Assembly: GCA_030998225.1 (NCBI GenBank)
Contig: JAPYXD010000466.1
Coordinates: 8,648,001 to 8,712,000 of the forward strand
Length of the DNA stretch: 64,000 bases
From: Diplolepis rosae
Taxonomy: Eukaryota > Arthropoda > Insecta > Hymenoptera > Diplolepididae
Reading direction: 5' to 3'
Shown: positions 54,426 to 64,000 of the stretch, piece after piece
Numbering within the stretch: the stretch's first letter is position 1
Layout of the letters: each line of letters opens with the position of its first letter
Position numbers and translations under genes: made by a program
The notes under the pieces: generated by a model
Told to the model about the DNA's origin: nothing
Database searches by the model: none
What the model saw: only the letters and a program-made list of their open reading frames with translations

Positions 54426-55438
54426 CACTGCCGGTCGAAATTATTTGTTCACTTGTTGTTTCAGCTATTCCTAAAGTGTCTTAATTTTTATGATAATAAG
54501 TTGAAATTTTTTTCCTATCATAAAATAAAAGTTAATAAAATTTTGCAAATAACAAATAAAACAAAATAAAAAATAATAAAATAAACTAAATAACAAAATT
54601 GAAGAAATTTTTTTTTTCACAGAAAAATTTCTTCAATTTATATTGGAAAATACCATCTAGTTTTAAATAACGTTGGATTAATTCTGAATCATAGGTTGAT
54701 AAGGTCGATATAGTAGAGTTCCGTTGTCACGTACAGTGATACACTCTTCTAATGATCGACATAATCGACTGAAATGATTTAGAAAAATCAGAAAAAATCA
54801 CAAAATGTTAATTTTATAAAAAAATATTTCAAAAAACTTGAAATTTCAATCATTCTGAAAAATATTAACAACTCTGAAATTAATTAAGATTTTTAAAAGT
54901 TTTTTGTCTCATTTAAATGGTAGGTTTTCATAGTATTTTGCTAACTAATCAAGATATTTTCAGATTTTTTTTTCCTGGATTCTACCCGGCGTCAAAAATG
55001 ATACAAAAAGGTCATAAAATTTTAAAAATGTGTAGCTACTTACAAGAAATTTTTAAAAACCAATGTGTATCATATTTTAATAAAATTTATAGATTACTGT
55101 CTTCATTTGAAAATTTTCGACATGTTTGTACCATGTTTGACCCCAGGGTAGAATCCAAAAGAAAAATTCTAAAAATATCTTGATAAGTTAACAAAATACT
55201 ATGAAGAGTAACCTTCAAAATGAGACCAGAAACGTTGAAAGGTCTTAATTAATTTCAGTGTTATTAATATTTATTCAAAAAGATCGAAATTTGACGTTTT
55301 TTGCAATAGATTCTTATAAAATTATCATTTTGCCTTCAACTTGGGCTCACTAGATGCAAAATTTAAATAATTATAAAAATTAAGACACTTTAAGAATAGC
55401 TAACACAGCAGGTGAATAAATAATTTTGACCAGTAGTG
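54426..55438. mobile_element. Tc1-type long inverted-repeat element, TA-flanked
   Basis: The ends CACTGCCGGTCGAAATTATT and inverse are typical of Tc1-like inverted-repeat elements. TA lies at 54424-54425 and 55439-55440. The arms (about 400 bp) pair through CTAAAGTGTCTTAATTTTTA, TGAAATTAATTAAGA and ATCAAGATATTTT. No transposase is present. The left arm holds a SINE-related insertion at about 54.60-54.79 kb. The element lies inside the THAP intron. Confidence 0.88.
54600..54790. repeat. SINE-related fragment nested in the Tc1-type element
   Basis: It shares CTCTTCTAATGATCGACATA and ATCGACTGAAATGATTTAGA with the SINE pair at 48.6-49.1 kb, and an AAATTTCTTCAA...CCATCTAGT phrase with the flank at 49.07-49.15 kb. 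It has no tRNA-like head. Confidence 0.7.
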
Positions 55439-56110
55439 TATATACTACTTTTTAGTTTGGTATCTCAAAATTACGTGCTAGAATTTTATTGTCATTCCTA
55501 AGGAAGTTTTAGATACTTCATCGAAGTTTCTTGTACTATTTTATGTAAATTTTCTTACGATTTTTACATTTTTTCACATTTTCAAAGTTTACTTCGAAAC
55601 AGGGCTCATATATGTAATATTTTATTTATTGCACTTAAAATTTTAGAAATAAAGATCACTAATGAGGACTCTGATCAGAGTCGAAAAGTTTGAAATTATA
55701 TACAATATCGTATGAAATTAAAAATATTGTTACTTACGTGGGCAAACTGCACGCTACTTTCTTCAAAGTCTCGTGTGCCTTCTGCAGGTTTTTCTACTTC
55801 GGGAATAAAAATTTCGAAGTCTGATGGGGAAGAAACACTCGCCGGTTTAATGTTCACATCACTTCCACTCGACACATCACTACACGACGGTAAATTTAAC
55901 GTCGGAAAAATGTCGATGACAAATAAAAAATTGTCTTTCTAGTACTTCGAGGTATCCTAACCTTGACAAGTAGGGATTTGAGCTTGCTTCTATCCATCGT
56001 TGTCCGGCATTTTCTTTCTTCGGAAACCGATGAATTGACACATTGTTCTTCCGACCCCTTTTGGAGGTACACCCACTCACAGCACACTGAATTTCGTACT
56101 TCGAATTCAT

Positions 56111-56778
56111 TTTAAATGATTATAAAGCGCGATCGCGTACGAATTGTTGATAAATATATACAACAATGGCGGAACTCATACGAAGCCATTCCCTTTGCCG
56201 CACTCCGCCCGCTTCCGACAACTAGCGCCGCGTACACCACCGCACATGAACTATCCTACGGGGACACCCAATACATTAGAGGTCGACCTGCCCTGCGCGG
56301 GACACACACACACTACACCCGAATCAACGATACAGCGCTCACCACGCCAAGCTAGGACGCAAAGACGCTGGGCTCACTCACGAAGAATGCCGAAATACTA
56401 CGAGAATGTCCGATTACTCATCTGCGTGAACAGAACATGATCACAGGGCGCCATGCGCCCGAACAAAAGGATTATTTTTTTAAACAAAAATTATGGCAGT
56501 TGTAAATATTTCTATGAAACTTTTATAATTGACTTTTGGAGACTTGTAACCACCAATTATGATTATTTCTTGGAGTTTTCAGCATATCAAATGAACTTGG
56601 CCTATGCAGCTATTTTTATCATCTTTCTCAATATGTACAATATGTTTCAGTACTTCAACTTCTAATTCTTTCTTTGAGAAAACTATGATACCTCTTAACT
56701 GGACATTCTCGTAAGTGGTTGATCGAAATATTTCTTCGAAAGATGGTATTTCTATAATATCATCTTTCTTTAATCGCG
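56111..56778. other. region upstream of the THAP gene
   Basis: 56.14-56.45 kb is GC-rich compared with its surroundings and could include the THAP promoter, but no TATA or initiator is convincing. Overlapping open frames here look accidental. The rest is AT-rich. Confidence 0.4.
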
Positions 56779-57480
56779 TTAATCACACGATACTTTTAAT
56801 TTTTTTTCCTTTTTTATACGATTCATTTCAATATTAATAGGATCTTTAACTTTTTGTTCTTTTGGAGGTTGAAAATCACCAATTATATGAAGTCCTTGTA
56901 ATTCTCTAGTACGGCTAAGCTCAACATATAACATTGATTTAGTTATTCTTTGACATTTTTGCAAATCCAAACACACATGTTTGTACGTCTGACCTTGGCT
57001 CTTATGAATAGTTATAGCTTCTACTGCTATGATGGGAAATTGCTCTCTAATAACCTGTTAATTCAATATCTTTGTTATATTCAAAGGTATTCTCTGCCTT
57101 GAAATTGGAGTAACATTTCCTTCGATACCTTCTTTTAACATGAAATCTTTAAGTTTATTTCGAGCGTTTCTGCCAACTTTATCAAAACCAAAATCTATCC
57201 ATATTTTAGATATTTTATCAAATTAAAATGTTATTATCTGTAGAACACCACAAGCTACATTTACTAAACCATCTTGGACATCAATATTGTTCGCAAGCAT
57301 ATATTTAATGCCAAGTTTAAACAATACTTTGTATGGTAAACCTGAGGATTTTAAAGTTTTTTTAAATTTTAAAGACATTAAAAGTTTATCTTTTTGATTT
57401 TCTGAAATATCTGCTGATATGTGATCATAAGCTCGTGATGTAAATTCATCTCCTTTAAAAGACTTAATTTTATTGTAACT
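56779..57480 (-). pseudogene. PIF1-like helicase, C-terminal fragment
   Basis: One minus-strand frame reads KSSGLPYKVLFKLGIKYMLA, NNIDVQDGLVN, FPIIAVEAITIHKSQGQTYK, then MLYVELSRTRELQGLHIIGD. These are the C-terminal helicase motifs of the PIF1 family, including HKSQGQT and the YVELSR (YVALSR) segment. Two in-frame TAA codons interrupt it. The N-terminal Walker motifs are missing. Many insect genomes carry such genes from Helitron-type elements, but no Rep domain or Helitron end is seen here. Confidence 0.8.
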
Positions 57481-57539
57481 TTTTAACTATTTACATGATT
57501 ATTAATAAATTTATTTCCTTCTAAATATCTCAAAAAGGA

Positions 57540-58250
57540 AAAACAATCGTAGACTTTATTTAAGGAAACGATTTTGCAGAACAACGCTTATTTCGTATCT
57601 CACATATTTTGGTGAAAAAAATCGAATTTTTTCAATATTAAAAATCAAAACATAAAATATACATCCTGTCGAGAAATTTATCAATAAGAATGTGTAGACT
57701 TCATTTAGGAAAATAATTTTTCATCTAAACGTTTTTTATGTATCTCATATATTTTGTCTAAAAAATTGAATTCTTGAATTTTAATCGTATTTTTTGGAAT
57801 TGAAACGAAAAATATATGTTTTTTCAGAAACTGTGTTTTGATTTAATCAAAAAATGTTATCAGGATAATTTGTAGAGATTTATGAGCACTATCAAAAACT
57901 AGTATTGAAATTTTTTATTTTTTCAAAAAGTTATTTTTAAAAACACAAAAGTAGTGCTCAATCCCTCAATTTTGATTGGATGTGGCTGGTTAACGAACTT
58001 GTCCTGACTTTTTCGGCTCCGATAAAGTGTGCCAAAGCTCAATTCAATCTGATAATTCTATCGAGAGTTATGCCGCACACGACCTACTATAGACAGACAG
58101 ACACTTTCGTAAAAACCGTTTTTTCTGACTCGGGGGGTCTCAAAACGTAAAGATTTGATGGAAATTTCGAAAGTCATTATTAACATAAAACCAATATCTT
58201 CTCATATGATGAGAATGTAAAAAAACAATTAAATGTGGTAACTATGTATC
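57540..58250. repeat. repeat-rich non-coding stretch
   Basis: Two diverged direct copies around TGTAGACTTCATTTAGGAAA and GTATCTCATATATTTTG lie about 130 bp apart. At 58.07-58.19 kb, GACAGACAGACACTTTCGTA with GGGGGTCTCAAAACGTAAAG is a phrase common at ends of insect interspersed repeats. No frame is present. Confidence 0.5.
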
Positions 58251-58877
58251 AGTCTGTCAAAAACTATATTTGAAAGGGTAAAATACGTCAAAAGGTTAAT
58301 AAGTCCCATCAAATTTGGCAAAGAAAATTAATTTAAGTGAAAAATTAAAAATAATAGGGAAAAGAGTTCGAAAAAAGATCCAGACATCATGCAAATTCAA
58401 CATAGAAAAAAATTCTTGTCTAGCGGACCCGGTCCAGTAAACGGTTAGCGAATTCGCTCACTATTCACTGAGCGTTCACTGACCATTCGCTGACCTCGTA
58501 TTAATATAAAGAAGAACATAAAAAACATTTAATTTGTTTCAATTATGATTCTGAAATAAATGTTGACTTTAAAGGTAACGAAGTTAATACAATAATTTTA
58601 TTTTTTAGCATTCAAAATGAAAAAAAAAACATTATACCTGTCATGGAAGGCTTATAAACCTAGTTGCAAAGAAACGTCTTTCATTCGAAATTGAGCACAC
58701 CGATCAAATAAGGGCCTCTCCGCTCAAAAACGGGTAGAAGTATTGTCCACTTTCCAAACCAAGGCGAAAAAATTAAAAAAAAAAAAAATGTTAAACAAAA
58801 AATACAGTGATGTTCAGCTCAATAAAGCGCATCTTTTTTGTAATATTAATTTTCTTTCCTGATAATTTGTTTATTCA

Positions 58878-60375
58878 CTGTAAAATAAACAATAGGTTTT
58901 TTCATACCTTCGAAAATCAATGCCCTTTGGAACTAAAATTGCTGAAACTCAACTAATATTCAACCGATTTTGTTGAAATTTGGTTTGTAAATTCCCATGA
59001 CTATACTCGGCACTGAAATCATAGAATTTTCGAAAAATATAATATTATTATTATTTATCAATTTATCAGCAGCGGTTGGAAATCAATCAATTTTTTTCAA
59101 CATGCGAGGGAGTTTTTTCCTATTGAAGCAAGGAAAAACTTCCAGCGGAGGAGTAGGTGAGGATGGTTTGAAAAAGTTTTTGGGAAAAAGTGATGTTGGT
59201 TAGAGCAATACTTGATGAGATAGAAACGTTTTACTGAGACCGCGGAATGGGCTTCGACGCGCGCGCTTAACAAAGTCGCTCGCGCGCCCGTTGTTCTCGT
59301 GCCCGTATTAAAAAAAATACATTTACTTTGCATGTAATTGAACGATGGCTGTTAAAAAATTTATTTTGAACGTTTACAATGAAATTGTTGATAAGTTTCA
59401 TTTGTTACAAAGCGACTGAAACTTATCTTCTTCAACTTATAATCTTAGACATATTACAACTTCTGACATTGCGAAATTCAAAGAGCGTCGCAAATTATGC
59501 AATATAATTTAAAATTATGTCTTTCCTGCAAAATAATAGAAAATGACTGGATTAATGTATTCATAGAATTTTTTATCACGCGCTTCTACATTTTGTAATT
59601 ACATCGTTTTTTATTCTATATTTGTATTCGTTGGAAATACATGCTCAGCGATGGGATAATTAATTTATTCCGAAAATTGCACTAGATGAGTTTTTGATAT
59701 TATTTATTTCATAAAATCGTACCTAAATAATCTCTACAGTTTCATTTTATGTGTATTGTATACAGAAAATTAGAAAATTTAAATTTTCTCCTCATTCCGC
59801 GCGTGATATATACGTAGAAAGCGATATTCTTTTGTTTCTTCAAATAAATATGTTCGTACATATGTCCAAAAATATTAGTCAACGAACCGTTCAACTTGTT
59901 GGTTACATCTCAATGCAAAGTAAATGTATTTTTTTTTAATACGGCCACGAGAACAACGGGCGCGTGAGCGACTTTGTTAAGCGCGCGCGTCGAAGCGCGT
60001 TCCGCGCTCTCAGTAAAATGTTTCTATCTAATCAAGTATTGCTCCAACCAAAATCACTTTTTCCCAAAAACTTTTTTAAGTGATCCTCACCAACTCCTCC
60101 GCTGGAAGTTTTTCCTAGCATCAATAGGAAAAAACTTCCTCGCATGTCGAAAAAAAATTGATTGATTTCCAACCGCTGCTGATAAATTAATAAATAATAA
60201 TATCATATTATTCGAAAATTCTATGATTTCAGTGCCGAGTATAGGGTCATGGGAATTTACAAACCAAATTTCAACAAAATCGGTTGAATATTAGTTGAGT
60301 TTCAGCAATTTTAGTTCCAAAGGGCATTGATTTTCGAAGGTATGAAAAACCTATTGTTTATTTTACAGTAATAAT
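58878..60375. repeat. foldback element with arms of about 460 bp
   Basis: The left arm from CACTGTAAAATAAACAATAG to TTTACTTTGCAT (about 59.34 kb) is repeated inverted from about 59.92 to 60.37 kb. The arms include a GC-rich block (TCGACGCGCGCGCTTAACAA) and AACTTCCAGCGGAGGAG. The centre of about 570 bp is unique and non-coding. Arm identity is high. No target duplication is clear. Confidence 0.85.
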
Positions 60376-60496
60376 ATAAATAAGAAGAGAATAACACTTA
60401 TAAACAATAATATAATTTTAATGATTTCGATACCTTCAAACTTGAACGATTTTTTTAATTTTTCAAATAGTACTGACCGTTGAATGAAAGCTGCCT

Positions 60497-60693
60497 TCAT
60501 GTTGAATCAGAGAAAAGTAGAGGAACATTTTCCCTTAACGTCTTCCTCCAAGCTAGTGATAATTTCTTCCATTTGTCCAGCAAATCTAATTCCTTCATCA
60601 AACCTAGGGCCAATAGTGGTTTCACTTTTGGTTTCCCGAGGTTCATGGTCATGATGTTCCTCTGGGACGTAGCCAATACTTGAACAAAATTTT
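60497..60693 (-). CDS. terminal exon of an unidentified gene
   Basis: AATTTATTTCAG precedes a 197-base segment that is open in one phase (two bases, then 65 codons) and ends at TGA. It encodes FVQVLATSQRNIMTMNLGKP, LLALGLMKELDLLDKWKKLS and WRKTLRENVPLLF, an amphipathic, leucine/lysine-rich protein end. I recognise no family. The upstream exon would lie to the right but was not found. Codon and residue use looks real. Confidence 0.45.
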
Positions 60694-60699
60694 CTGAAA

Positions 60700-61571
60700 T
60701 AAATTACAGTTGTTAAAATTATTTTCTAGTACATAAAAGAAGAAATGTCTTTTTTCTACTAGCGGGTCCGAAAATAGATTTGTTTGCCCCGCACGGTGCA
60801 ATAAAATCCACTTTTATGACACTTCATCGCACCTTATGATACAGGTAAAATAATAATTTGACTCGTGTGGTTGTTATCCTCGCTTTGCTTAGGCATCCAA
60901 GTTCACACTTGCAAAATAAATTTTTTTTCCCTTGTTGCAAAATATGCTATTAATGCCATAGGTATAAACTGATTTATCTTCAAATTCGCTAAATGTGATT
61001 GAAAATTTAATAGTTGAAATGCCTTTTAATAACTTATAACTTGAATGCTTTAAAATTATTTTCATAAAACGAAGTGTTGTTTGTTGTTTTCAAAAAGAGT
61101 TTTCTTACTGAAATGAGTCAATATATAAATTACTCTGAAGTCCATATTATTCATGACTCTTAATTTGAGTTTTAAAAGTAATAATATTTGATGCAAGCTT
61201 TTTTTATTACATGTCTTATAACATATGGTCCACAGGGTGGGCCATATGTTACCAAGTTTTTGAAGTAGGAATAAATGATACCCTTGGCGGACCCAGTCCA
61301 ATAAAAATTGAATTATTTTATCAACTTTGATACTTTTAAACTAAAAATGTATTGCAGAATCATAATGCCAACAATTAAAATGTTTTTTATATTCCTTTTA
61401 TTCATATTATTACAAGGTCAGAGAATGGCCAGCGAACGGTTAGTGAACGATCACAATCCAATAAATCCAATAAACTGTTTCCATTTTTCCTTGTAAAAAG
61501 TGTGCTTTTTTCAATTCTAAAACTCGGTAGCAGATGTCCACCCAGTATGTAAATTAATATAATTTACTTAC
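60700..61571. other. AT-rich non-coding stretch
   Basis: A phrase GCGGACCCAGTCCAATAAA near 61287 resembles GCGGACCCGGTCCAGTAAA near 58427, and GCGAACGGTTAGTGAAC near 61433 resembles the inverse of 58.48-58.50 kb. They may be remnants of one element. No gene is seen. Confidence 0.4.
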
Positions 61572-62649
61572 TCGTGAAATTTCATGCATCGGGACGAATT
61601 CCAAGTTTCTAAACAAGTCGAGCATTATTAGCTTCCTGAACATTGTTCGTCCTATGCGGAAGCCGGTACACTGAAAAGTGCTCCGGCGTAACGTTCTGGA
61701 ACCAATAAAGCTCGTAGTAGGCTAAAAATTTGCCTACATTAACCCTGTCTAGTAACTTGGATTTGCTTTTCATCAGGAGGTAGGTGGCTCAGATCATATT
61801 GCTTGGCAAATAAGCCAAGACAATAAGTTTATTGAGGAGCCTCCGCTTTTCTTCTTTGTGTGGATGATCCTTCAACAGATCAAACCTCTTGGTGTTCTTT
61901 ACTAATGCCTAGGAAAAAAATATTATTCAAACAATTTTACTTAAAATATAAGGTCATATTATCAAAATGTTCACAAAAATTATACGAACCTGTGCATAAT
62001 GAAAGAAGCTGCCGCAGCAATCTACTCCTAATACATCTTTCACTGCGGGTTTTAATAGCATTTTCAAAATCAGACATAACTCTCTGTGGATGAAATTCGT
62101 TTTTCCTAAACGACAAAAAAGTTCCGTCAGCACAGAGAGGTATGTCGATTTTTACTTTCGATCCATTATGCACCAAGCAAAAGGTATGCCCTGTAATGAA
62201 TTTTATTTTTTCAGTTGTATCAAAACATTAATTACAATATGAGTTAAATTCTTCAAATTACGCAAAAAATTACCATGTATATTACTTGGTCGCTTTTCAT
62301 TGCAATGGAAGTCAACAACTGATACACTCCTGGTACTCTAGGCCTTGATTTGAAAGTGCTGTTTATATGTATCTCCGTTGTATTTTTGATGCTAACAAGT
62401 AGGTCGTTATTATAAAATAATAACGACCTGGACATATCGACGGCTTCAACTAGAGTAGCCTGGAGTACAGTAGTTGAGGCCGACGTTTTCTTTCCCAAGT
62501 ATTGAAGATACGGTTTCCATTGATCCATCTTCAAAATTTCATTAAAATCAAAAATGGAGGTGGGAAAAGGAGGAACCACAGACTTCTTACACCTATTCAT
62601 AGTTCTTCGTTTAGTTGTATATGGGTGTCTTGCAGCTGCAGATTCATTC
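61572..62649 (-). pseudogene. third MULE transposase gene, broken
   Basis: Three exons: 62286-62649 (NESAAARHPYTTKRRT, VPPFPTSIFDFNEIL, IHINSTFKSRPRVPGVYQLL, with N for the first catalytic D), 61990-62190 (GIPFAWCIMDRK, MSDFENAIK, CCGSFFHYAQ) and 61572-61908 (ALVKNTKRFDLLKDHP, PEHFSVYRLPHRTNN, QEANNARL). Splice borders are good and phases fit. The middle exon has a TAA and two frame changes. The last has three stops. Residues differ strongly from the other two copies, so this is a separate MULE lineage. A FLYWCH exon to the right was not recognised. Confidence 0.83.
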
Positions 62650-63484
62650 CTATTTATATAATTTAAAATAAGAATAATATATGAATTTCAACCTTCCCAC
62701 CGTACACTTCATTTCAGCACCCATAAACCGTACACAGGTGCGAATTGGGATTTCACTATTCCAGCAGCCGAATTATAGATGAAAAAAGTGCTCAAAACAT
62801 GGATAAATATATGATGTTATGTCAAAATTTTCCGTAGAATACCCTGCCGTAATTTAAATTGTCGAAAAAATACATTATGTTATAAAGAAATTGTTATGAG
62901 CAACTTGAAAATTTTGCTGGTGCGAACTTGCACTAGTGTACGGTGAGAGGGTTAAACAATTTGAAATCAACTGTATTAGTATTCTTATATATGGAGAGAA
63001 ACCTATAGGAAATAAAGTTACTCAGTATAAGAAACACGTGTGTAACTTTCGATGAATTTTTCAGAGAGTTGTCTGATGTTTGCCAACACGCATAATCTAA
63101 CAAGTTAATTTTTAAATCAATATTTGTACAAAAACGGTTGCCACAATACAAAGTTTCCTATGCATCACGCATCCTGTTTTTCGATTGGGTATCATCCGTG
63201 TGTGAAAAGTGGCCAAATGTTCTTCACACACAGTTCGGTAGGCCTGAATAAGCTCTGCGATAAAACTTGTTTTAAAAATTTTATTTTCATTTTCGGCATT
63301 CAAATCCAATATTTTCTCTTTATGTAACAAGAATAAAAAACAGGGTAATAAATTAGTGAATGTTTCCTTACTCCAGAGCCACTTGTTCATAAATTAAATG
63401 AGGTTGTTTCAAACATGTTCGTGGTTCAGTCACAGTTGATCTTAATTCTGTGTTGAATTCTCCGCCTGCAGCTGCGTTTTCATT
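62650..63484. other. unassigned; open frame at 63112-63390 minus
   Basis: The minus-strand frame at 63112-63390 has CEEHLATFHTRM and TGCVMHRKLC, cysteine/histidine-rich and in the place where a FLYWCH exon of the third MULE would lie. Spacing does not fit FLYWCH clearly, so I do not assign it. Confidence 0.25.
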
Positions 63485-63499
63485 GGGGGGGGGGGGGGG
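63485..63499. repeat. run of 15 G
   Basis: A homopolymer in AT-rich sequence, the same length as the C run at 14512-14526. Its length is easily affected by sequencing error. Confidence 0.8.
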
Positions 63500-63827
63500 T
63501 TTTTTATTTTAACTACGTTATCTTTTAACACCCCACGGCCCCCACACCCCAACTTGAGTAACTTCACGCATAACACGTATCTATAAGAGATTGAAAATAG
63601 TATTCAAATCCTAAATTATATTATTTAATTTAATAATTTATAATCTTTCTGTGGAAAAACAGACCCTGTTAAAAAAATCATCGACGAAATCCTCGTGTTT
63701 CTTTTGGACAAAACAAACACGAGAAAATCAGGGAAGATTTTAAAACTCCGCGAGTCACACGATTGATCCTCGCGGATTTCCTCGTCCTAAATTAATAAGA
63801 GGATTTTTTTCGAGAATATTTCAAATA

Positions 63828-63860
63828 GGAGACGCTTTCGACATTTCAAACTCAACCACA
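63828..63860 (-). repeat. deleted relative of the tRNA-like SINE
   Basis: GGAGACGCTTTCGA is followed directly by CATTTCAAACTCAACCA. This matches the two ends of the tRNA-like unit at 39.5-39.6 kb with the middle removed. Confidence 0.5.
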
Positions 63861-64000
63861 CCACCTAATTTTTTCGAGTACATCTCTTTTTTTACAAAAA
63901 GATTTCAAATTCTTTAACATATTATTTGATATTTGATGCAAATTTTAAAAAATTTTAGCATTACATTTTTTCTTTAGGAGGTTTCTGTAGGTACACAAAA

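Larger units (their letters stand above)
53990..56110 (-). pseudogene. THAP-domain protein gene, two exons, damaged
   Basis: Exon 1 (55738-56110) starts at ATG with MNSKYEIQCAVSGCTSKRGR, then SIHRFPKKENAGQRW and FFICHRHFSD. This is a C2CH THAP zinc finger, usually a sequence-specific DNA-binding domain. After HFSD the sequence jumps to LNLPS in another frame. About a dozen codons are lost together with the frame, so TAG follows. The acidic linker continues to a GTAAGT donor at 55737. Exon 2 begins at 54170 after TATATTCCAG in matching phase: KKESEDISEAGSSKDVLGED, TPKRAI..., then a stop near 53.99 kb close to the minisatellite. The intron contains a Tc1-type element. Confidence 0.75.

Noticed and set aside
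56144..56440. Plus-strand genes in the GC-rich stretch upstream of THAP
   Set aside because: Two overlapping frames are open by composition alone, with no motif and no splice or start context.

Overview
This window looks like gene-poor, AT-rich eukaryotic DNA from an insect. The element families point weakly to a hymenopteran, but no rRNA or barcode gene is present to prove it. Nothing indicates a bacterial or plasmid replicon. Coding pieces have GT-AG introns, and most of the sequence is transposable elements, many nested in one another.

Region by region. 1-5.1 kb: a broken BEL/Pao retrotransposon on the minus strand, split by two TA-flanked MITEs and joined to a mariner fragment. 5.5-13 kb: a broken Ty3/gypsy-type element on the minus strand with one identifiable LTR. 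13.1-13.6 kb: two spliced exons of a Mutator-like transposase-domain gene. 15.7-17.9 kb: a mariner carrying an insertion. 18.1-25.2 kb: two large inverted-repeat elements with related ends, holding nested Tc1/mariner and MITE insertions. 25.2-26.6 kb: a CAGGGTG-ended Tc1/mariner-type element. 28.1-28.3 kb: a Ulp1-like protease fragment. 29.7-30.5 kb: a copy of a 105-bp repeat element. 30.6-31.6 kb: a solo LTR.

31.7-34.7 kb holds the best candidate for a host gene. It is a minus-strand series of eight small exons, seven of them with matching phase, ending in an arginine-serine-rich tail and a poly(A) signal. 36.5-46.7 kb holds two FLYWCH/MULE transposase genes in opposite orientations, one with most catalytic motifs lost and one with all three recognisable. 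A third, broken MULE copy lies at 61.6-62.6 kb. The plus-strand copy carries, inside an intron, a 1.3-kb palindromic element with a perfect 9-bp target duplication.

47-63 kb contains two mariner copies, a head-to-head pair of tRNA-Ala-like SINEs, a large 105-bp minisatellite, a THAP-domain gene invaded by a Tc1-type inverted-repeat element, a PIF1-like helicase fragment, a 1.5-kb foldback element and one unidentified terminal exon.

Most coding pieces are relics with stops or frameshifts. The parts most worth following are the RS-tailed gene, the MULE trio with shared intron positions, and the nested insertions whose empty sites can be read directly.
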